Positions 10,295 through 19,910 of a stretch of DNA of 64,000 bases are shown piece by piece. The stretch covers positions 412,113 to 476,112 of the forward strand of contig LSRX01000312.1 of NCBI GenBank assembly GCA_001939145.1. Direction: 5' to 3'. Each line of letters starts with the position of its first letter. Within the stretch, counting starts at the first letter, position 1. The translations under genes were made by a program, and so were the position numbers. The DNA comes from Symbiodinium microadriaticum. Its lineage: Eukaryota > Sar > Dinophyceae > Suessiales > Symbiodiniaceae. A model generated the notes under the pieces. That model was not told the DNA's origin and did not search any database. It worked only from the letters and a program-made list of their open reading frames with translations.

Positions 10295-10581
10295 GCCCTA
10301 AACCTATAAACCCTACCCCTAAACACTAATCCCTCAACCCTAACCCCTAAACCCTTAAACCCTAAGCCCTCAGCCAACTTACCATCATGCCCTGCCTGAT
10401 CTTCCATGGCTTTGCTTTAGGGTGGCCTTTGCCGGCCGCCATGGGGCAGGCGCAGCTTTGAACTAAGGCTTCGGTTTAACCGCGTTTCGCCGGACACAGG
10501 CATGATCAATCTCCGAAACTGCGGCAATGTAAGTCGTTTGAGAAGTGCTTGTGATTTTCGCATCTGGATTCTGCACTTCAG

Positions 10582-10668
10582 GCGGTCGCCCGCGCAGCGC
10601 CGCATGGCCACAAACTCGGTTTTATCAGGCTTCTATACCAAGTGAACCTGACGCCTAAATTTGCCTAA
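10582..10668 (+). CDS. Candidate exon, unknown protein
   Basis: Follows acceptor CTGCACTTCAG|G. Encodes AVARAAPHGHKLGFIRLLYQ to a TAA. Just upstream, 10471-10528 reads RFNRVSPDTGMINLRNCGN and meets a textbook donor GTAAGT. Confidence 0.42.
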   Translation, partial: AVARAAPHGHKLGFIRLLYQVNLTPKFA

Positions 10669-10757
10669 ACCCATCCAGGAACTATGGCCGGCATCGTGCA
10701 CCGCAAAGTGATTTGAGAGCAAAGAATAAGTAGGCTTCAAAAAATTTGGAATTTCAG

Positions 10758-10854
10758 AGCCTTCTTCGTTACGGCTGCTGACTGTGAGCAACACAGTTTG
10801 GATACCTTGACACTGGATGTGAAGCAAAACTTGGCATGTTGTGCGAACTCGTAA
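10758..10854 (+). CDS. Candidate terminal exon, unknown protein
   Basis: Follows acceptor TGGAATTTCAG. Encodes AFFVTAADCEQHSLDTLTLD and KQNLACCANS to a TAA. Antisense frame is open too. Confidence 0.42.
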
Positions 10855-10928
10855 CTGGTATTTAATCTACCGCTGTTCACGGCATGCGGAGCTGCCTGGT
10901 AAGAGAACTTTGCAGCAACATGCTTTGA

Positions 10929-11010
10929 CATGATGCTGTCATTGCTACTGCTACTATTACTACTACTGGTACTACTACTGCTACTGCCACTGCCACTACT
11001 GCTGCTGCTG

Positions 11011-11041
<31 letters not shown>

Positions 11042-11076
11042 AACTACTGCTCCTACTACTACTCCTACTACTACTC

Positions 11077-11114
<38 letters not shown>

Positions 11115-11132
11115 GCTGCTAGGCACAACAAT
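10929..11132. repeat. (ACT)n trinucleotide microsatellite
   Basis: About 200 bases of ACT with GCT, CCT and GGT interruptions; produces polySer/Leu/Val pseudo-frames in all phases. Confidence 0.95.
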
Positions 11133-11196
11133 AATGCAAACATCAGTAACATGATTTTGTAGATTATCACCAAAACGCTGCTCTTCAATGTACCTT

Positions 11197-11289
11197 ACCC
11201 ATAGGCCCCCAAAGAAGTTCCTTTTTGGGATTACCTTATAGGGTTCTAAACATAATCCACACAAAGGAACTACTTAGGGGCCTATGGGT
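11197..11289. mobile_element. Palindromic MITE-like element, family A
   Basis: CCCATAGGCCCCCAAAGAAG and its inverted partner CTACTTAGGGGCCTATGGG. The left flank is TA; the right flank is TC, so the duplication is decayed here. Confidence 0.8.
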
Positions 11290-11409
11290 CATGCCAGTTC
11301 GAGGCCTACTGGAGGCCTCCAGAGGCTCCCCCGTTCCTTGCGAACGGCAGCTGGCGGCCGACGGCACATCTGGAGCCGGCTTAGGGTTAGGGTTTAGGGC
11401 TTAGGGCTT

Positions 11410-12115
11410 AGGGTTACTACAAAAGGAGTTTGTACATGCGAGGTTCTGTAAGGGTGACTCTAGAGTTTCTCGAAAAGGTTAAGGATATGAGTTTCTGTAA
11501 GGGTTATTGCAAGAGTTTCTCAAAAAAGTTTAAGGGCATGCGAGCTTCTGTAAGGGTTACCACAAGGGTTTCTAATACGGGTTAAGGACATGCGAGTTTC
11601 TGTCAGGGTTACGCTAAGCACATGCGATGGTCTGCAAACTATCATATAGGTGAAGAACATGCAAGCTTTTGTAGGCTTGTTTTCAGAGTTTCCTATACGG
11701 GTTAAGGACAGACGAGTGTCTGTCAGGTCAACTACTAGAGTTTCTCATACTGTAAGGGCTATAGGGACATGCGAGCTTCTGTAACGGTTACTACCAGAGT
11801 TTCTCATGCAGGTTAAGGACATGCAAGCTTCTGCAAGGGGCACTGTAGGAGTTTCTATCAAGGGTTCAGGACATGCGAGTTTCTGTAAGGGTTTCCGCAA
11901 GAGTTTCTGATAAGGGTTTAAGCGCATGCGAGTTTCTGCAAGGGTTGCTAGAAGAGTTTGCCATAAGGGTTAAGGACATGCGAGTTTCTCGAAGGGTTGC
12001 TGCACGAGTTTCTAATATGAGTTGAGGACATGCGAGTTTCTGCAAGGGTTACTCTAAGAGTTCTTAGTAAGGGTTAAGGACATGCGAGATTCTATTCTAG
12101 GGCTACCAAATGAGT
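11410..12115. repeat. Minisatellite, about 55-60 bp unit, about 12 diverged copies
   Basis: Recurring blocks GGACATGCGAGTTTCTG, TAAGGGTTAC and AGAGTTTCTCATA. Copies are 70-90 percent alike by eye. The unit contains the heptamer-like TAAGGGTT. No gene is visible in this stretch; 12116-12280 is further decayed repeat. Confidence 0.85.
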
Positions 12116-12785
12116 TTTCAGGGTTCGGGACGTTCGAGGTTTAATATTATTATCAGCGTTTGGTTTCCTTGAGAGACCAGGGTTTCTGTAGGTTTCTGTT
12201 ATGGGTTCCTGCGGGGGTTTCATTTATATTCGGGGGGTTTAGGGCATAGGCTTTTTTCCTGCCATGTTTCTAATATGTGGTTTCCATAGGCACTCCGGCC
12301 TCTCAGAGCTACGCAACCGTAACCCGAAGGCCTACACGCTGTAACACGTTCTGCGCGAAAGCAACAGCCCTGAGCCCACAACCCTGAACCTGAACCCGGA
12401 AGCTTGGCACCCCTATCGACAGCTAAAGCCCTAAAATCTTAACGTCCCCTTACTGCGTTCCCCCTGTATCCCCTTATCTTCAGAAACCCTTCCCCTTCCT
12501 TAAAGGAGCCCTTAAAGGAGCCTTACGGAGGAGCCCTAGAGTAACCTTTGAAGGGGACATCGACTCCCTATATTCCTGAAGACCGCTAAACCCTTAAACC
12601 CCATAGTTCCCCCAGCGTTCCCTTTCCTCATCCTTTGGTAACCCTTACCCTAAGGGTCCATGTACCCAAATAGTATATACTTTGACCTTAAAGTAGTCCC
12701 TATTTGGGTACTTTGGGGCCAATGTATATACTATATGAGTACATGGACCCTTAGGGTTATAATTTAAGGGTTAAGATAGACACAG

Positions 12786-12890
12786 GACCGCGCTCTTCCG
12801 GACTTCAACTGCGACCGTACACGCTTCCGTGGGCTCCGCCATGACTTCGCCAGCTTTGCGGCCAGTCTGCGCCAGCTCCTGAGACTGTAG
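12786..12890 (+). CDS. Candidate exon next to a palindromic element
   Basis: Follows ATAGACACAG|G. Encodes DRALPDFNCDRTRFRGLRHD and FAASLRQLLRL to a TAG. A TA-flanked palindromic element starts 5 bases later, so a donor at 12887 (GTAGCA) would put that element in the intron. Confidence 0.45.
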   Translation, partial: DRALPDFNCDRTRFRGLRHDFASFAASLRQLLRL

Positions 12891-12895
12891 CAGTA

Positions 12896-12985
12896 CCTGG
12901 GGATCCGAAAACCTACGGTTTTAGGGGCTATACCTTAAAATTAAGGGGTCATAGCCTACTATTTTGTAGGGTTTGGGGATACAGG
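12896..12985. mobile_element. Palindromic element, family C2, TA-flanked
   Basis: CCTGGGGATCCGAAAACCTA left and GGGTTTGGGGATACAGG right, with TA on both sides. Sequence context is G|TACCTG...ATACAG|GTA, so a GT donor and a CAG acceptor sit exactly at the borders. A related left arm is at 27667-27705. Confidence 0.78.
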
Positions 12986-12986
12986 T

Positions 12987-13093
12987 AGCATTTACCAATA
13001 GGCTCCTAAGTAGTTCCTTTTGCCTTTTCGTGGTTTATATTTAGAACCCTATGAGGTAGTTTCAAAAAGGAACTACTAAGGAGCCCATGGATA
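12987..13093. mobile_element. Palindromic element, family A (diverged)
   Basis: CCAATAGGCTCCTAAGTAGT and AACTACTAAGGAGCCCATGG inverted ends, flanked by TA, immediately after the C2 element. Confidence 0.72.
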
Positions 13094-13312
13094 GTGCTTG
13101 GAGTAGGAGGGTGTGAAATCTTTATATTTTAGGTTCTTTAGACTTTAGGGGTTTGGGTCTGGGGTTCGAGAGCTCCAAACCTTCTTTGGCATTAAGGGTT
13201 TTGAGTTTAGTGCTGCTTGATTGCTTGATGTGTTTAGGGTTTTTAAGGTTTTTAGGGTTTAGGGGTTTGAGGGTTTAGGGTTTAGGGTTTTTGTGGTTAA
13301 GGGCTCATGCAG

Positions 13313-13396
13313 GCCGTTTCATCTACATTACTTCAGCGGGCAAGCGGGCAACATCAATCGCTGCACGCCCCTGTGTCCACGGTAGCTGTCCGATAA
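13313..13396 (+). CDS. Candidate exon, unknown
   Basis: Follows acceptor CTCATGCAG|G. 27 codons (AVSSTLLQRASGQHQSLHAP) to a TAA. A further candidate, 13799-13870 (APTPPRSSDIDGAVESSGPE), follows acceptor CATGACAG|G downstream. Confidence 0.38.
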   Translation, partial: AVSSTLLQRASGQHQSLHAPVSTVAVR

Positions 13397-13994
13397 GAAA
13401 GATCAAGCACGCAAGCCATGTGATTGATTCCGACCCTTCCCTACTAGTATGCTAAATCTGGAGCAGTCGTCGGCATGGAAATATGAAACTGGAATAGCAC
13501 TACCAGCAAGAGTACCAGTACTAGCCAGTCAGTAATGGTCCCAGGTGGGTGACCTTAAGTAGTCCTTATATAGGTGCATTGGGGCCATTGTATATACGGT
13601 ATAAGTGCATGGACCTTTTAGGGAAGCTGCAAATTCTCTTCTACTTCCCCCCGCCCCCCCCCCCCATACCTAAACCGTAACCCCAACCCAGGCTCTAAAT
13701 CCCCAGCCTTGAACCGTACCCTAAACCCAAAACCCTAAATCCTCTAAACCCAACACCCCAAACCCTAAACCCTAAACCCTAACCCGATGACATGACAGGC
13801 ACCGACTCCTCCAAGGAGTTCGGACATCGATGGCGCCGTGGAGTCCAGCGGCCCGGAGCTCAAAATTCTGAAGTTTTCGCCTAGCCATGGGCCTCTAAGT
13901 AGTTCCTTTTTGGGACTTTAAGGGATCCTTTAAGGGTTCCTTTAATGGATCTATAGGGGTTTAGGGGATCAAAGGCGTTCAGGGGTTTAGGGTA

Positions 13995-14084
13995 CCCATA
14001 GGCCCCTAACTAGTTCCTTTTTGGGAGTGCCTTATAGGATTCTAAATATAGACCATAAAAAGGAACTACTTAGAGGCCTATGGG
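13995..14084. mobile_element. Palindromic element, family A, intact with TA duplication
   Basis: CCCATAGGCCCCTAACTAGT ... ACTACTTAGAGGCCTATGGG, 90 bp, TA on both sides. A half copy lies just upstream at 13886-13914. Confidence 0.85.
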
Positions 14085-14827
14085 TAGTAGCTGAGTGCAT
14101 GTACTTTAGACTTTTGGGATGATAACAGCTCCTATAAAATTGAAAGTGTGCACTTTTCGGAGCTTATGAACTCAGCAACTAGGTTGGGATGTTGGGTTTA
14201 GGAGTTTAGGGTGATGGTCGAGGATTGGAGGTGGGTACCTCACGGTTACCGTATACGGAGATGTCCTCTTGTTATACTAGTCATAAGAATGAAACTCCAA
14301 GAACTTATTGAGATAGTTGTTTCTATTTTGGCTCCAAGGGCGCGAAAGTTCATTTCTCACTCGATCACTACGACCGCTTTTTCTGTTTCCTAACCTACTG
14401 CCAGAGGTTGCAAGAACTGGCATGTAACAGTAGCACCGGTAGGCAACGCACAAAAAGCCCCATACTTATACGATTAGATCTTGCACCGGCGTCCGCTCTC
14501 TTTCGATGCAGCCGAAGGAGCCCTAAACCCCTAAACCTCTAGAACCCCTTTTCCCTAAACCCTAAAACCGAAACCCCCAACCCCTAAACCCCTAAGCCCC
14601 TAAACCCCTAAACCCTACACCCAAAAACCCCTAAACCCTGAACCCTAAACTTCTATATCCCTTAAAGGAACCCTTATAGATCCCTTAAAGGAACCCTTAT
14701 AAATATCCCTTAGCCGAAACCCCCCAAACCCTAAAGCGTCTTAACTAAGGAGAGCTGCGCTCGCAAGCGGGGCTGCGGCGTGACTCTGAATCTTTGCCCC
14801 CGTCCGGTCGAACCCCTACACCCTATG

Positions 14828-15009
14828 CCCAAAGGGTCCTATAAGTACTGTTATGGGGAACAGTTCCCTAAATCATAATGGTAATTCCTAATATAGAAAC
14901 CCTACATTCTACCGTGTTACGGGGAATAGTTCCTTAAATCATAATAGTAATTCCTAATGTAGAAACCCTCCTACATTCTACCATCTAGGTACTTGGGCCA
15001 CCCTTTGCG
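14828..15009. mobile_element. Palindromic element, family D, with internal tandem duplication
   Basis: Outer ends CCCAAAGGGTCC and ACTTGGGCCACCCTTTG. The core TACGGGGAATAGTTCC...CCCTACATTCTACC occurs twice in tandem, about 63 bp apart. Single-core copies are at 59262-59369 and 59854-59968. Confidence 0.8.
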
Positions 15010-15140
15010 ATGAAAACCCGAAAGACGCCGCCTCCTAAAATGCCAAGATTGGCGCTTCGCCACGGCTTTGCACATGGGACTCGGCCTGCCGCCGGGAACT
15101 TCTCCCAGGTGCGGCTCCTGAGGCTGCTGCGCACTTCTAT
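15010..15140 (+). CDS. ORF starting at the edge of a palindromic element
   Basis: ATG at 15010 lies at the very end of a CCCTTTG-ended element. Reads MKTRKTPPPKMPRLALRHGF and QVRLLRLLRTSMF, basic. A GT donor after FSQ is possible. No family recognised. Confidence 0.36.
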
Positions 15141-15288
15141 GTTTCGTGGGTTTTTTTGGGGGGTTTAGGGCTTTAGGATTTCTTCTAGGGTTTTCGGGTT
15201 TGGGGATTTCTTGTAGAGTTGTGGGATGTCATGGGGTTAGTGGGATTTTTTGGGGGTTTCTCTTTAGAGGATTTCGGTGTTTTACCAG

Positions 15289-15366
15289 TGGACCAGGCTC
15301 CTCAAGTACCCTGGGTTTCGTAGAGGGGTCCTATTCTCAAGGCTTTATGTCATAGGGTGCCCTTAG
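15289..15366 (+). CDS. Candidate exon, unknown
   Basis: Follows GTTTTACCAG. Encodes WTRLLKYPGFRRGVLFSRLY to a TAG. A second frame across the region is open as well. Confidence 0.32.
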   Translation, partial: WTRLLKYPGFRRGVLFSRLYVIGCP

Positions 15367-15708
15367 CCGGGGTATGGGGGGGGGGGCGATCGGGCAAAGA
15401 GCCCTTACCAAGTCTGGCTCCCTATCCCCCTCCCCCTACCCGACCCCCCTCTCCCGTCCCTATGATTCTCAATGATTGAGGCTTGTCTTTTCTTGAGGCC
15501 GGGGCTTCGCTTTAAGGCCTAAGGTATAGACTGAAACCTCAAAAGACCTGCCTGCCTTCTTTCAGAAGCCAAAGAGGGAAATCAGAAGAAGGAAGGCAAA
15601 AATCTGATGTTTTTACACAGGTGTAGGTGTCGGGTTTGGGATTTAGGGTAGAGTCCGGTTTCAAAAGGGTTGAGGGCTTAGGGTTTGGAGCTTCGGGATT
15701 GTAAACAG

Positions 15709-15945
15709 CCCAAGGACTCGGGTGAGGCATGCATTGGCCGAGCATTGTCTCTGAATCTGGGCACCTTGCCGGGTGAGCTCAGCAATGGCAATCTCCCGTA
15801 TGAAGTATTCTACATGTTGCAGCTGACTCTGTCATTTAAGATCGTTGTGTCGGTATTCGGCACATCCCTTCCTTCGATCTACGCCCTAAAGACGCCTTGC
15901 ACAGATGCCCAATGTGTCCATACTCCTCGAGCAGCAGTCCCTTAA
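15709..15945 (+). CDS. Candidate exon with a hydrophobic segment
   Basis: 78 codons after acceptor TGTAAACAG. Text includes GEACIGRALSLNLGTLPGEL and a possible membrane segment FYMLQLTLSFKIVVSVFG. Ends in a Cys-containing tail. Family not recognised. Confidence 0.48.
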   Translation, partial: PKDSGEACIGRALSLNLGTLPGELSNGNLPYEVFYMLQLTLSFKIVVSVFGTSLPSIYALKTPCTDAQCVHTPRAAVP

Positions 15946-16060
15946 GCGACACGTGTCGGATTCAGGGTCAACCGAGAAGCAGCTAGGGGATTAGGAGTTT
16001 AGGGTTTAAGTTTAGGGGTTTAGCATTTAAGGTAAGCCCAGAAGCAGTTGTTTGGTGCAG

Positions 16061-16172
16061 ATCTTGTTCCCTCGGTGCCGCCACCTTGGCTGTCGCGGAG
16101 CTGGTGACCCTTGCACTGCGCCCCTGGCTCATGCACGTCAAAACTCCAGGCCCTCCAACCCTAAAACCATAG
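16061..16172 (+). CDS. Candidate exon, hydrophobic helix
   Basis: Follows acceptor TTTGGTGCAG. One frame gives SLGAATLAVAELVTLALRPW, a possible membrane helix; another frame is also open. Confidence 0.32.
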
Positions 16173-16179
16173 GCCCTCC

Positions 16180-16262
16180 CTGGAGCCGAAAAAACCTATC
16201 CCTTTTTAAAAGGTTCCTTGTCATGTTTCTTCTTTTCATAGTTCCTTAAGGTAGGCTTTAAG
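16180..16262. mobile_element. Partial element, family C
   Basis: Matches the middle of the 19911 copy (AAAACCTATCCCTTTTTAAA, CATAGTTCCTTAAGGTAGG). A 3'-truncated family A copy follows at 16268-16340. Confidence 0.55.
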
Positions 16263-16433
16263 CCCTACCCATAGGCTCCAAAGTAGTTCCTTTTTGTGGT
16301 TTATATTTAGGATCCTGTAAGGCAATCCCAAAAAGGAACAAGCCTTAGCCCTACTTACCCGAAACCCTCAACCCTTCATAAGCTTCGGCCCTAGGCTTTG
16401 AGCGCTCACGCTGAGAGCAACCGGTACTGTATA

Positions 16434-16524
16434 CCTGGACCCTAGAAAACCTGCCTTTTTTGGGGGGATCCTTATGAATTTCTTTAGATAAGAGCCAAAA
16501 CAGGGTGGGTTCTTTGGGGTCCAG
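16434..16524. mobile_element. Palindromic element, family C2
   Basis: CCTGGACCCTAGAAAACCTG left and GGTTCTTTGGGGTCCAG right. The right end is the apparent acceptor of the frame at 16525. Another copy with TA on both sides is at 24843-24939. Confidence 0.7.
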
Positions 16525-16623
16525 GAAATGCCTGTCGAGATCCCTTTGCTGGTGATTCGCTGGGTGCGTGCAGGAGGCATAAAAGCTTGTCCTCAAGGCT
16601 CTAGGCACTTCCCTGGTCCCTGA
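16525..16623 (+). CDS. Candidate exon whose acceptor is the end of a palindromic element
   Basis: The CCTGGACCC...GGGTCCAG element at 16434-16524 ends exactly at an AG followed by this 32-codon frame (EMPVEIPLLVIRWVRAGGIK). This is the clearest case in the window of an element supplying the 3' splice site. Confidence 0.45.
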   Translation, partial: EMPVEIPLLVIRWVRAGGIKACPQGSRHFPGP

Positions 16624-16768
16624 TAAGAGACTCTGAGGAGTCAGTAAGCACGTTCTAGCCGCTTAGCCACAACTGACAGCTTCTTGTGCAACTCCGGTTT
16701 GCTCCGAGCGTGAGACTTTCCACCCATTCTACAGCCACGGCGCCCTAACCTTAAATCCGAAACCCCAA

Positions 16769-17215
16769 TCCCTCAGCGCGAAAGCCACCCAAGGCTTGAC
16801 CAAATCCAACCGCACCAGCCTCTACCACTTCCAGCTGGAGGCACTAAGGGGGAAGCCCTATTTCGAGCCCAAAACCTCCAAAAAATACCTGGAAAAGGAA
16901 CACCATCACCGTAACCTGAAGGGGCTGATGTTACCAGAGCTTGGGCTTGGACGGCCTATGCGATTTCCTGCGGAGCCTTGGTTTTCAGCTAGCCGTGGGT
17001 TTTTCGTTGTTCCGGGGTCGGAGGCCCCGGTTGGAAGCTGGCTGCTTTTGCCTCCTCTATTTATGTCAAGAAGCCCGACAGTTTCGGCAGAGTCCTGTCC
17101 AGATAGGGCATGTGTTGATGCCCTCGAAGCTCAACGAATGTCGGCTCCGAAGTCAGCTTCGGAGAGGGTGCGCCAAGTCGGAAAGCACCTAAACCCTGAA
17201 GGCCCTAAACCCTAA
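16769..17215 (+). CDS. Long candidate exon, unknown protein
   Basis: About 148 open codons, one of the longest non-repetitive frames here. The first half is basic and protein-like (TSLYHFQLEALRGKPYFEPK, KKYLEKEHHHRNLKG). From about 16.94 kb another frame is equally open, so a splice or frame change may occur there. It runs out in telomeric repeat. Confidence 0.45.
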   Translation, partial: SLSAKATQGLTKSNRTSLYHFQLEALRGKPYFEPKTSKKYLEKEHHHRNLKGLMLPELGLGRPMRFPAEPWFSASRGFFVVPGSEAPVGSWLLLPPLFMSRSPTVSAESCPDRACVDALEAQRMSAPKSASERVRQVGKHLNPEGPKP

Positions 17216-17360
17216 ACCGGGAGCAAGGAACTGTAAACCCCAAACTCTCCTCGAGTTGCACGGTGCGAGGTGTACGGGTCTGCAGAGGGAAAGGCCTTAT
17301 GTCGACCCTGACTAATACACCTGAACCCTAAACATATAGACCCTACACCCTAAACCCAAA

Positions 17361-17453
17361 ACCTTTGTGGTACTTTGCAAGTCAGACATATCCGGACAAT
17401 CCCTGCAATGCTCGTCCAAGCTAAGTGGGAGCGAGAAACGCCCAAAACTGTAA
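17361..17453 (+). CDS. Candidate exon, unknown
   Basis: Ser/Lys-rich frame (TFVVLCKSDISGQSLQCSSK) directly after telomeric repeat, ending at a TAA. The adjoining frame NRDQIFRPVEKARLVCN runs on to about 17520. Confidence 0.35.
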   Translation, partial: TFVVLCKSDISGQSLQCSSKLSGSEKRPKL

Positions 17454-17513
17454 ACCGTGACCAGATCTTCAGGCCTGTAGAGAAAGCGCGCTTAGTATGC
17501 AACAGTACCAGAA

Positions 17514-17623
17514 TCAGAATTTGAAGCTCGCTTTCCTCCGGAGGAGACATTCAGGTCTGCCGCCAAAGCCGCGGTACAGGCACTGGCATGTCTCTCGTGG
17601 TTAATCGGGACTTTCTGGGTTCA

Positions 17624-17624
<1 letters not shown>
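17514..17624 (+). CDS. Candidate exon before the CATA microsatellite
   Basis: Reads SEFEARFPPEETFRSAAKAA then VQALACLSWLIGTFW, and stays open until the (TA)n tract begins. Possible acceptor CAGAATCAG. Confidence 0.42.
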
Positions 17625-17625
<1 letters not shown>

Positions 17626-17655
<30 letters not shown>

Positions 17656-17748
17656 ATACATACATACATACATACATACATACGTACATACATACATACA
17701 TACATACATACATACATACCTACGTACATACATACATACATACATACA

Positions 17749-17784
<36 letters not shown>

Positions 17785-17830
17785 TATATATACTTATTTA
17801 TTTATTTATTTATTTATAATATTATACATA
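17626..17830. repeat. (TA)n(CATA)n(TTTA)n microsatellite
   Basis: About 200 bases, mostly CATA units with occasional CGTA. Confidence 0.95.
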
Positions 17831-17996
17831 TATGTGAGGGCTGCTGCAGGGTCTTATGAGGGTCATGTGTGCGAACATGAAGCATGGAACCCCCTGCAGT
17901 AGGCGTCCTGTCAGGTTTGAGGGCTTTCAGGGGAATCCTACGACTTAAACCGTCCATTCCTTAGTTTTGGGTTCAGGGCTGTAGTGTTGTAGTAGA

Positions 17997-18203
17997 AGCC
18001 CTGCTCTCCGACCGGGTTTCGGCTTTAGGGTATACGGGCTGGAGAGTGTTTCTTTTGAGTCGGGGTTTATTCTTTCTGGCACCAAGTTTAGCGGGTCTTC
18101 TGTTTACGGACGTAGAAGTTTTTCGATTTCAGAAGGGCGGGCGGTTCTTGAAGTTAGGGGTGCCGTACTTCGAGGTCCGTACGGCGAGGATCCTATGAAT
18201 TAG
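17997..18203 (+). CDS. Candidate exon, unknown
   Basis: 68 open codons without a Met start; text includes ESGFILSGTKFSGSSVYGRR. An overlapping frame (KGGRFLKLGVPYFEVRTARI from 18132, after CGATTTCAG) is an alternative. Confidence 0.36.
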   Translation, partial: SPALRPGFGFRVYGLESVSFESGFILSGTKFSGSSVYGRRSFSISEGRAVLEVRGAVLRGPYGEDPMN

Positions 18204-18231
18204 GATGAATTAGGGTCAACTGTGAGGCTCC

Positions 18232-18426
18232 CTTTTTTCTAAATCCTTTGCTGGCACAACATCTGGCTTGCTTAAACAAGCTCATGGGGTGGTGGTTGTA
18301 CACCAAAGCCCTATCAAGGGCTCAATGTTTCTTGCTTTTCGGGTGTTTTGGCATATTACCTGCGTTTCGCATGGTTTGGTGTCGATGTTATTCAGGATTC
18401 AAGGGCTGGGTACTTGGCCTGGGTGA
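18232..18426 (+). CDS. Candidate exon, hydrophobic
   Basis: Reads SGLLKQAHGVVVVHQSPIKG then FRVFWHITCVSHGLVSMLF, ending at the GA microsatellite. A second frame with an apparent 83-codon length is open but ends in microsatellite-coded residues. Confidence 0.38.
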   Translation, partial: LFSKSFAGTTSGLLKQAHGVVVVHQSPIKGSMFLAFRVFWHITCVSHGLVSMLFRIQGLGTWPG

Positions 18427-18477
18427 GAGAGAGAGAGAGAGAGAGACAGACAGAGAAAGAGAAAGAGAGAGAGAGAG
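18424..18477. repeat. (GA)n microsatellite
   Basis: GA repeat with a few CA/AA interruptions. Confidence 0.95.
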
Positions 18478-18551
18478 GCGGCGCGGCTCTGTAGCTTAGA
18501 ACCTCAGGGTATAAGGGGTTCACATGACGTTGTATCTGGGAGATTACGCAG

Positions 18552-18702
18552 CCACCATACCCAGACCTCCCCCGAGCCAAGCCGCTTCTTCTTCCGCGAC
18601 CAGGCTCTCCAAAAAGCAATTCCAAAACCTTGGCTCTTTGCCCTGCGCCCGGCTCATAGGGTGCGAGGGCCGAGGAAAACCCAAGGCGAAGTGCTTATGT
18701 AG
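18552..18702 (+). CDS. Candidate exon, unknown
   Basis: Follows GATTACGCAG. Reads PEPSRFFFRDQALQKAIPKP then ALRPAHRVRGPRKTQGE. A partial palindromic arm starts downstream at 18750. Confidence 0.4.
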
Positions 18703-18893
18703 GAGCCTTCATGAAGGAAAGTAAGGGTTGCGGGATGTTGTTCCGTAGCAAGGTAGGTCTTTCTGGCTACAGGTAGTGATCGGAAGGAGAATTGAGGTTT
18801 CCTGAATTTCACGAAAATAAGTATGACATACCTCAAGAAACGCAAAGACCAAACGTATTCTGATTATACAGCACGCTATGTAACCCCTCTGTG

Positions 18894-19013
18894 ATGTTCG
18901 GGATCCATAGGCTTGGAAACTTGACAACCGGAACTGCAATCGCGTTTGGAAACTGTATGCATTTTGCGGCATCGCATGCTCAGGTCACTAGCCGAACTCA
19001 AGTTCCAAACTGA
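18894..19013 (+). CDS. Small ORF or exon, unknown
   Basis: ATG to TGA, 39 codons: LGNLTTGTAIAFGNCMHFAA then SHAQVTSRTQ. The overlapping frame AWKLDNRNCNRVWKLYAFCG after GATCCATAG is an alternative. Confidence 0.4.
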   Translation: MFGIHRLGNLTTGTAIAFGNCMHFAASHAQVTSRTQVPN

Positions 19014-19070
19014 CAATTACGAAGCCATGCAATGCTGATTGGAACATGAAGCGCTCGCCGACAGCGCAAA

Positions 19071-19340
19071 TTGCGGCACGTCACAATCACGACGCTAAAG
19101 ATCATTCATTTTCCGCATGAGCCCTACGACATCTCTAAACCCTCGGCCCTTTGTTTACCTTTCCGATGTCCGACACAGGGACTTGCCGTGCTTGTCGTGG
19201 AGCCCAAACATGAATGGAAGTTAGAATCCACGATGCCTCCAGACCCAGTCCGAGAGCCTTCGCAACAGCCAAGACATTTTTCAAGCACGTGGCAGCCAAG
19301 AATGAGCAGGTTCAGGCTACTTCGCAAGGTGTCTAGTTGA
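19071..19340 (+). CDS. Candidate exon(s), unknown protein
   Basis: 89 open codons (LAVLVVEPKHEWKLESTMPP). In the last 85 bases another frame reads AFATAKTFFKHVAAKNEQVQ and may be the true one after an AG near 19255. A 118-codon antisense frame covers the same stretch. Confidence 0.4.
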   Translation: MRHVTITTLKIIHFPHEPYDISKPSALCLPFRCPTQGLAVLVVEPKHEWKLESTMPPDPVREPSQQPRHFSSTWQPRMSRFRLLRKVSS

Positions 19341-19910
19341 GGTTCTGCTCTTGTTAGGTAATCTTGTGTGGACGGACAGTACACTGCCTTACACATAAAG
19401 TAGATTTTGTGCTTACCCCTACGACTAAGAGGTGTTGAGCACTCCCCCACAACCCGGAAAACAGCTATTTGTCTATCCACCCAAGTAGCGTCGCTGCCTT
19501 GGAAACCCTTCTAAGTCTCTTAAAAGGTCCAAAAAAAGCCCTTTCAATCAAGCCCCTGAACCCTAAACCCTAAGCCTTGTAGATTTCCAAACTGAGAAGC
19601 CTTGGACAACTTTTCCCTCTAAGCCGCAAGCCCTAAGCCCGAGCTGTGAGCGCTGAAGCCCTAAGCCCCTGAACCCTAAAGCCTCAAAAAACCCTAAACC
19701 TAAACCCTAAACCCCCAAAAATCCCTAAACCCTTTTAAACCCTTAAACTCGAAAGCCCTCAACCCTAAACCCTAATAAAACCCTAAACCCTAAACTTTGC
19801 CCAGCTCTTCGTTCTGGCAGCCGTTCGCTGGCCAGTTCTGGACTTCTTCGCTTCCCTGGACCGCTTTTCTCTTCGGAGTGGGGCTGAGGGGTGTAGGGGT
19901 TTAGGGTGTA

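Noticed and set aside
10480..10528. Ubiquitin C-terminal hydrolase Cys box, from TGMINLRNCGN
   Set aside because: The order N-C-G does not give the required GNTC; resemblance is too short.
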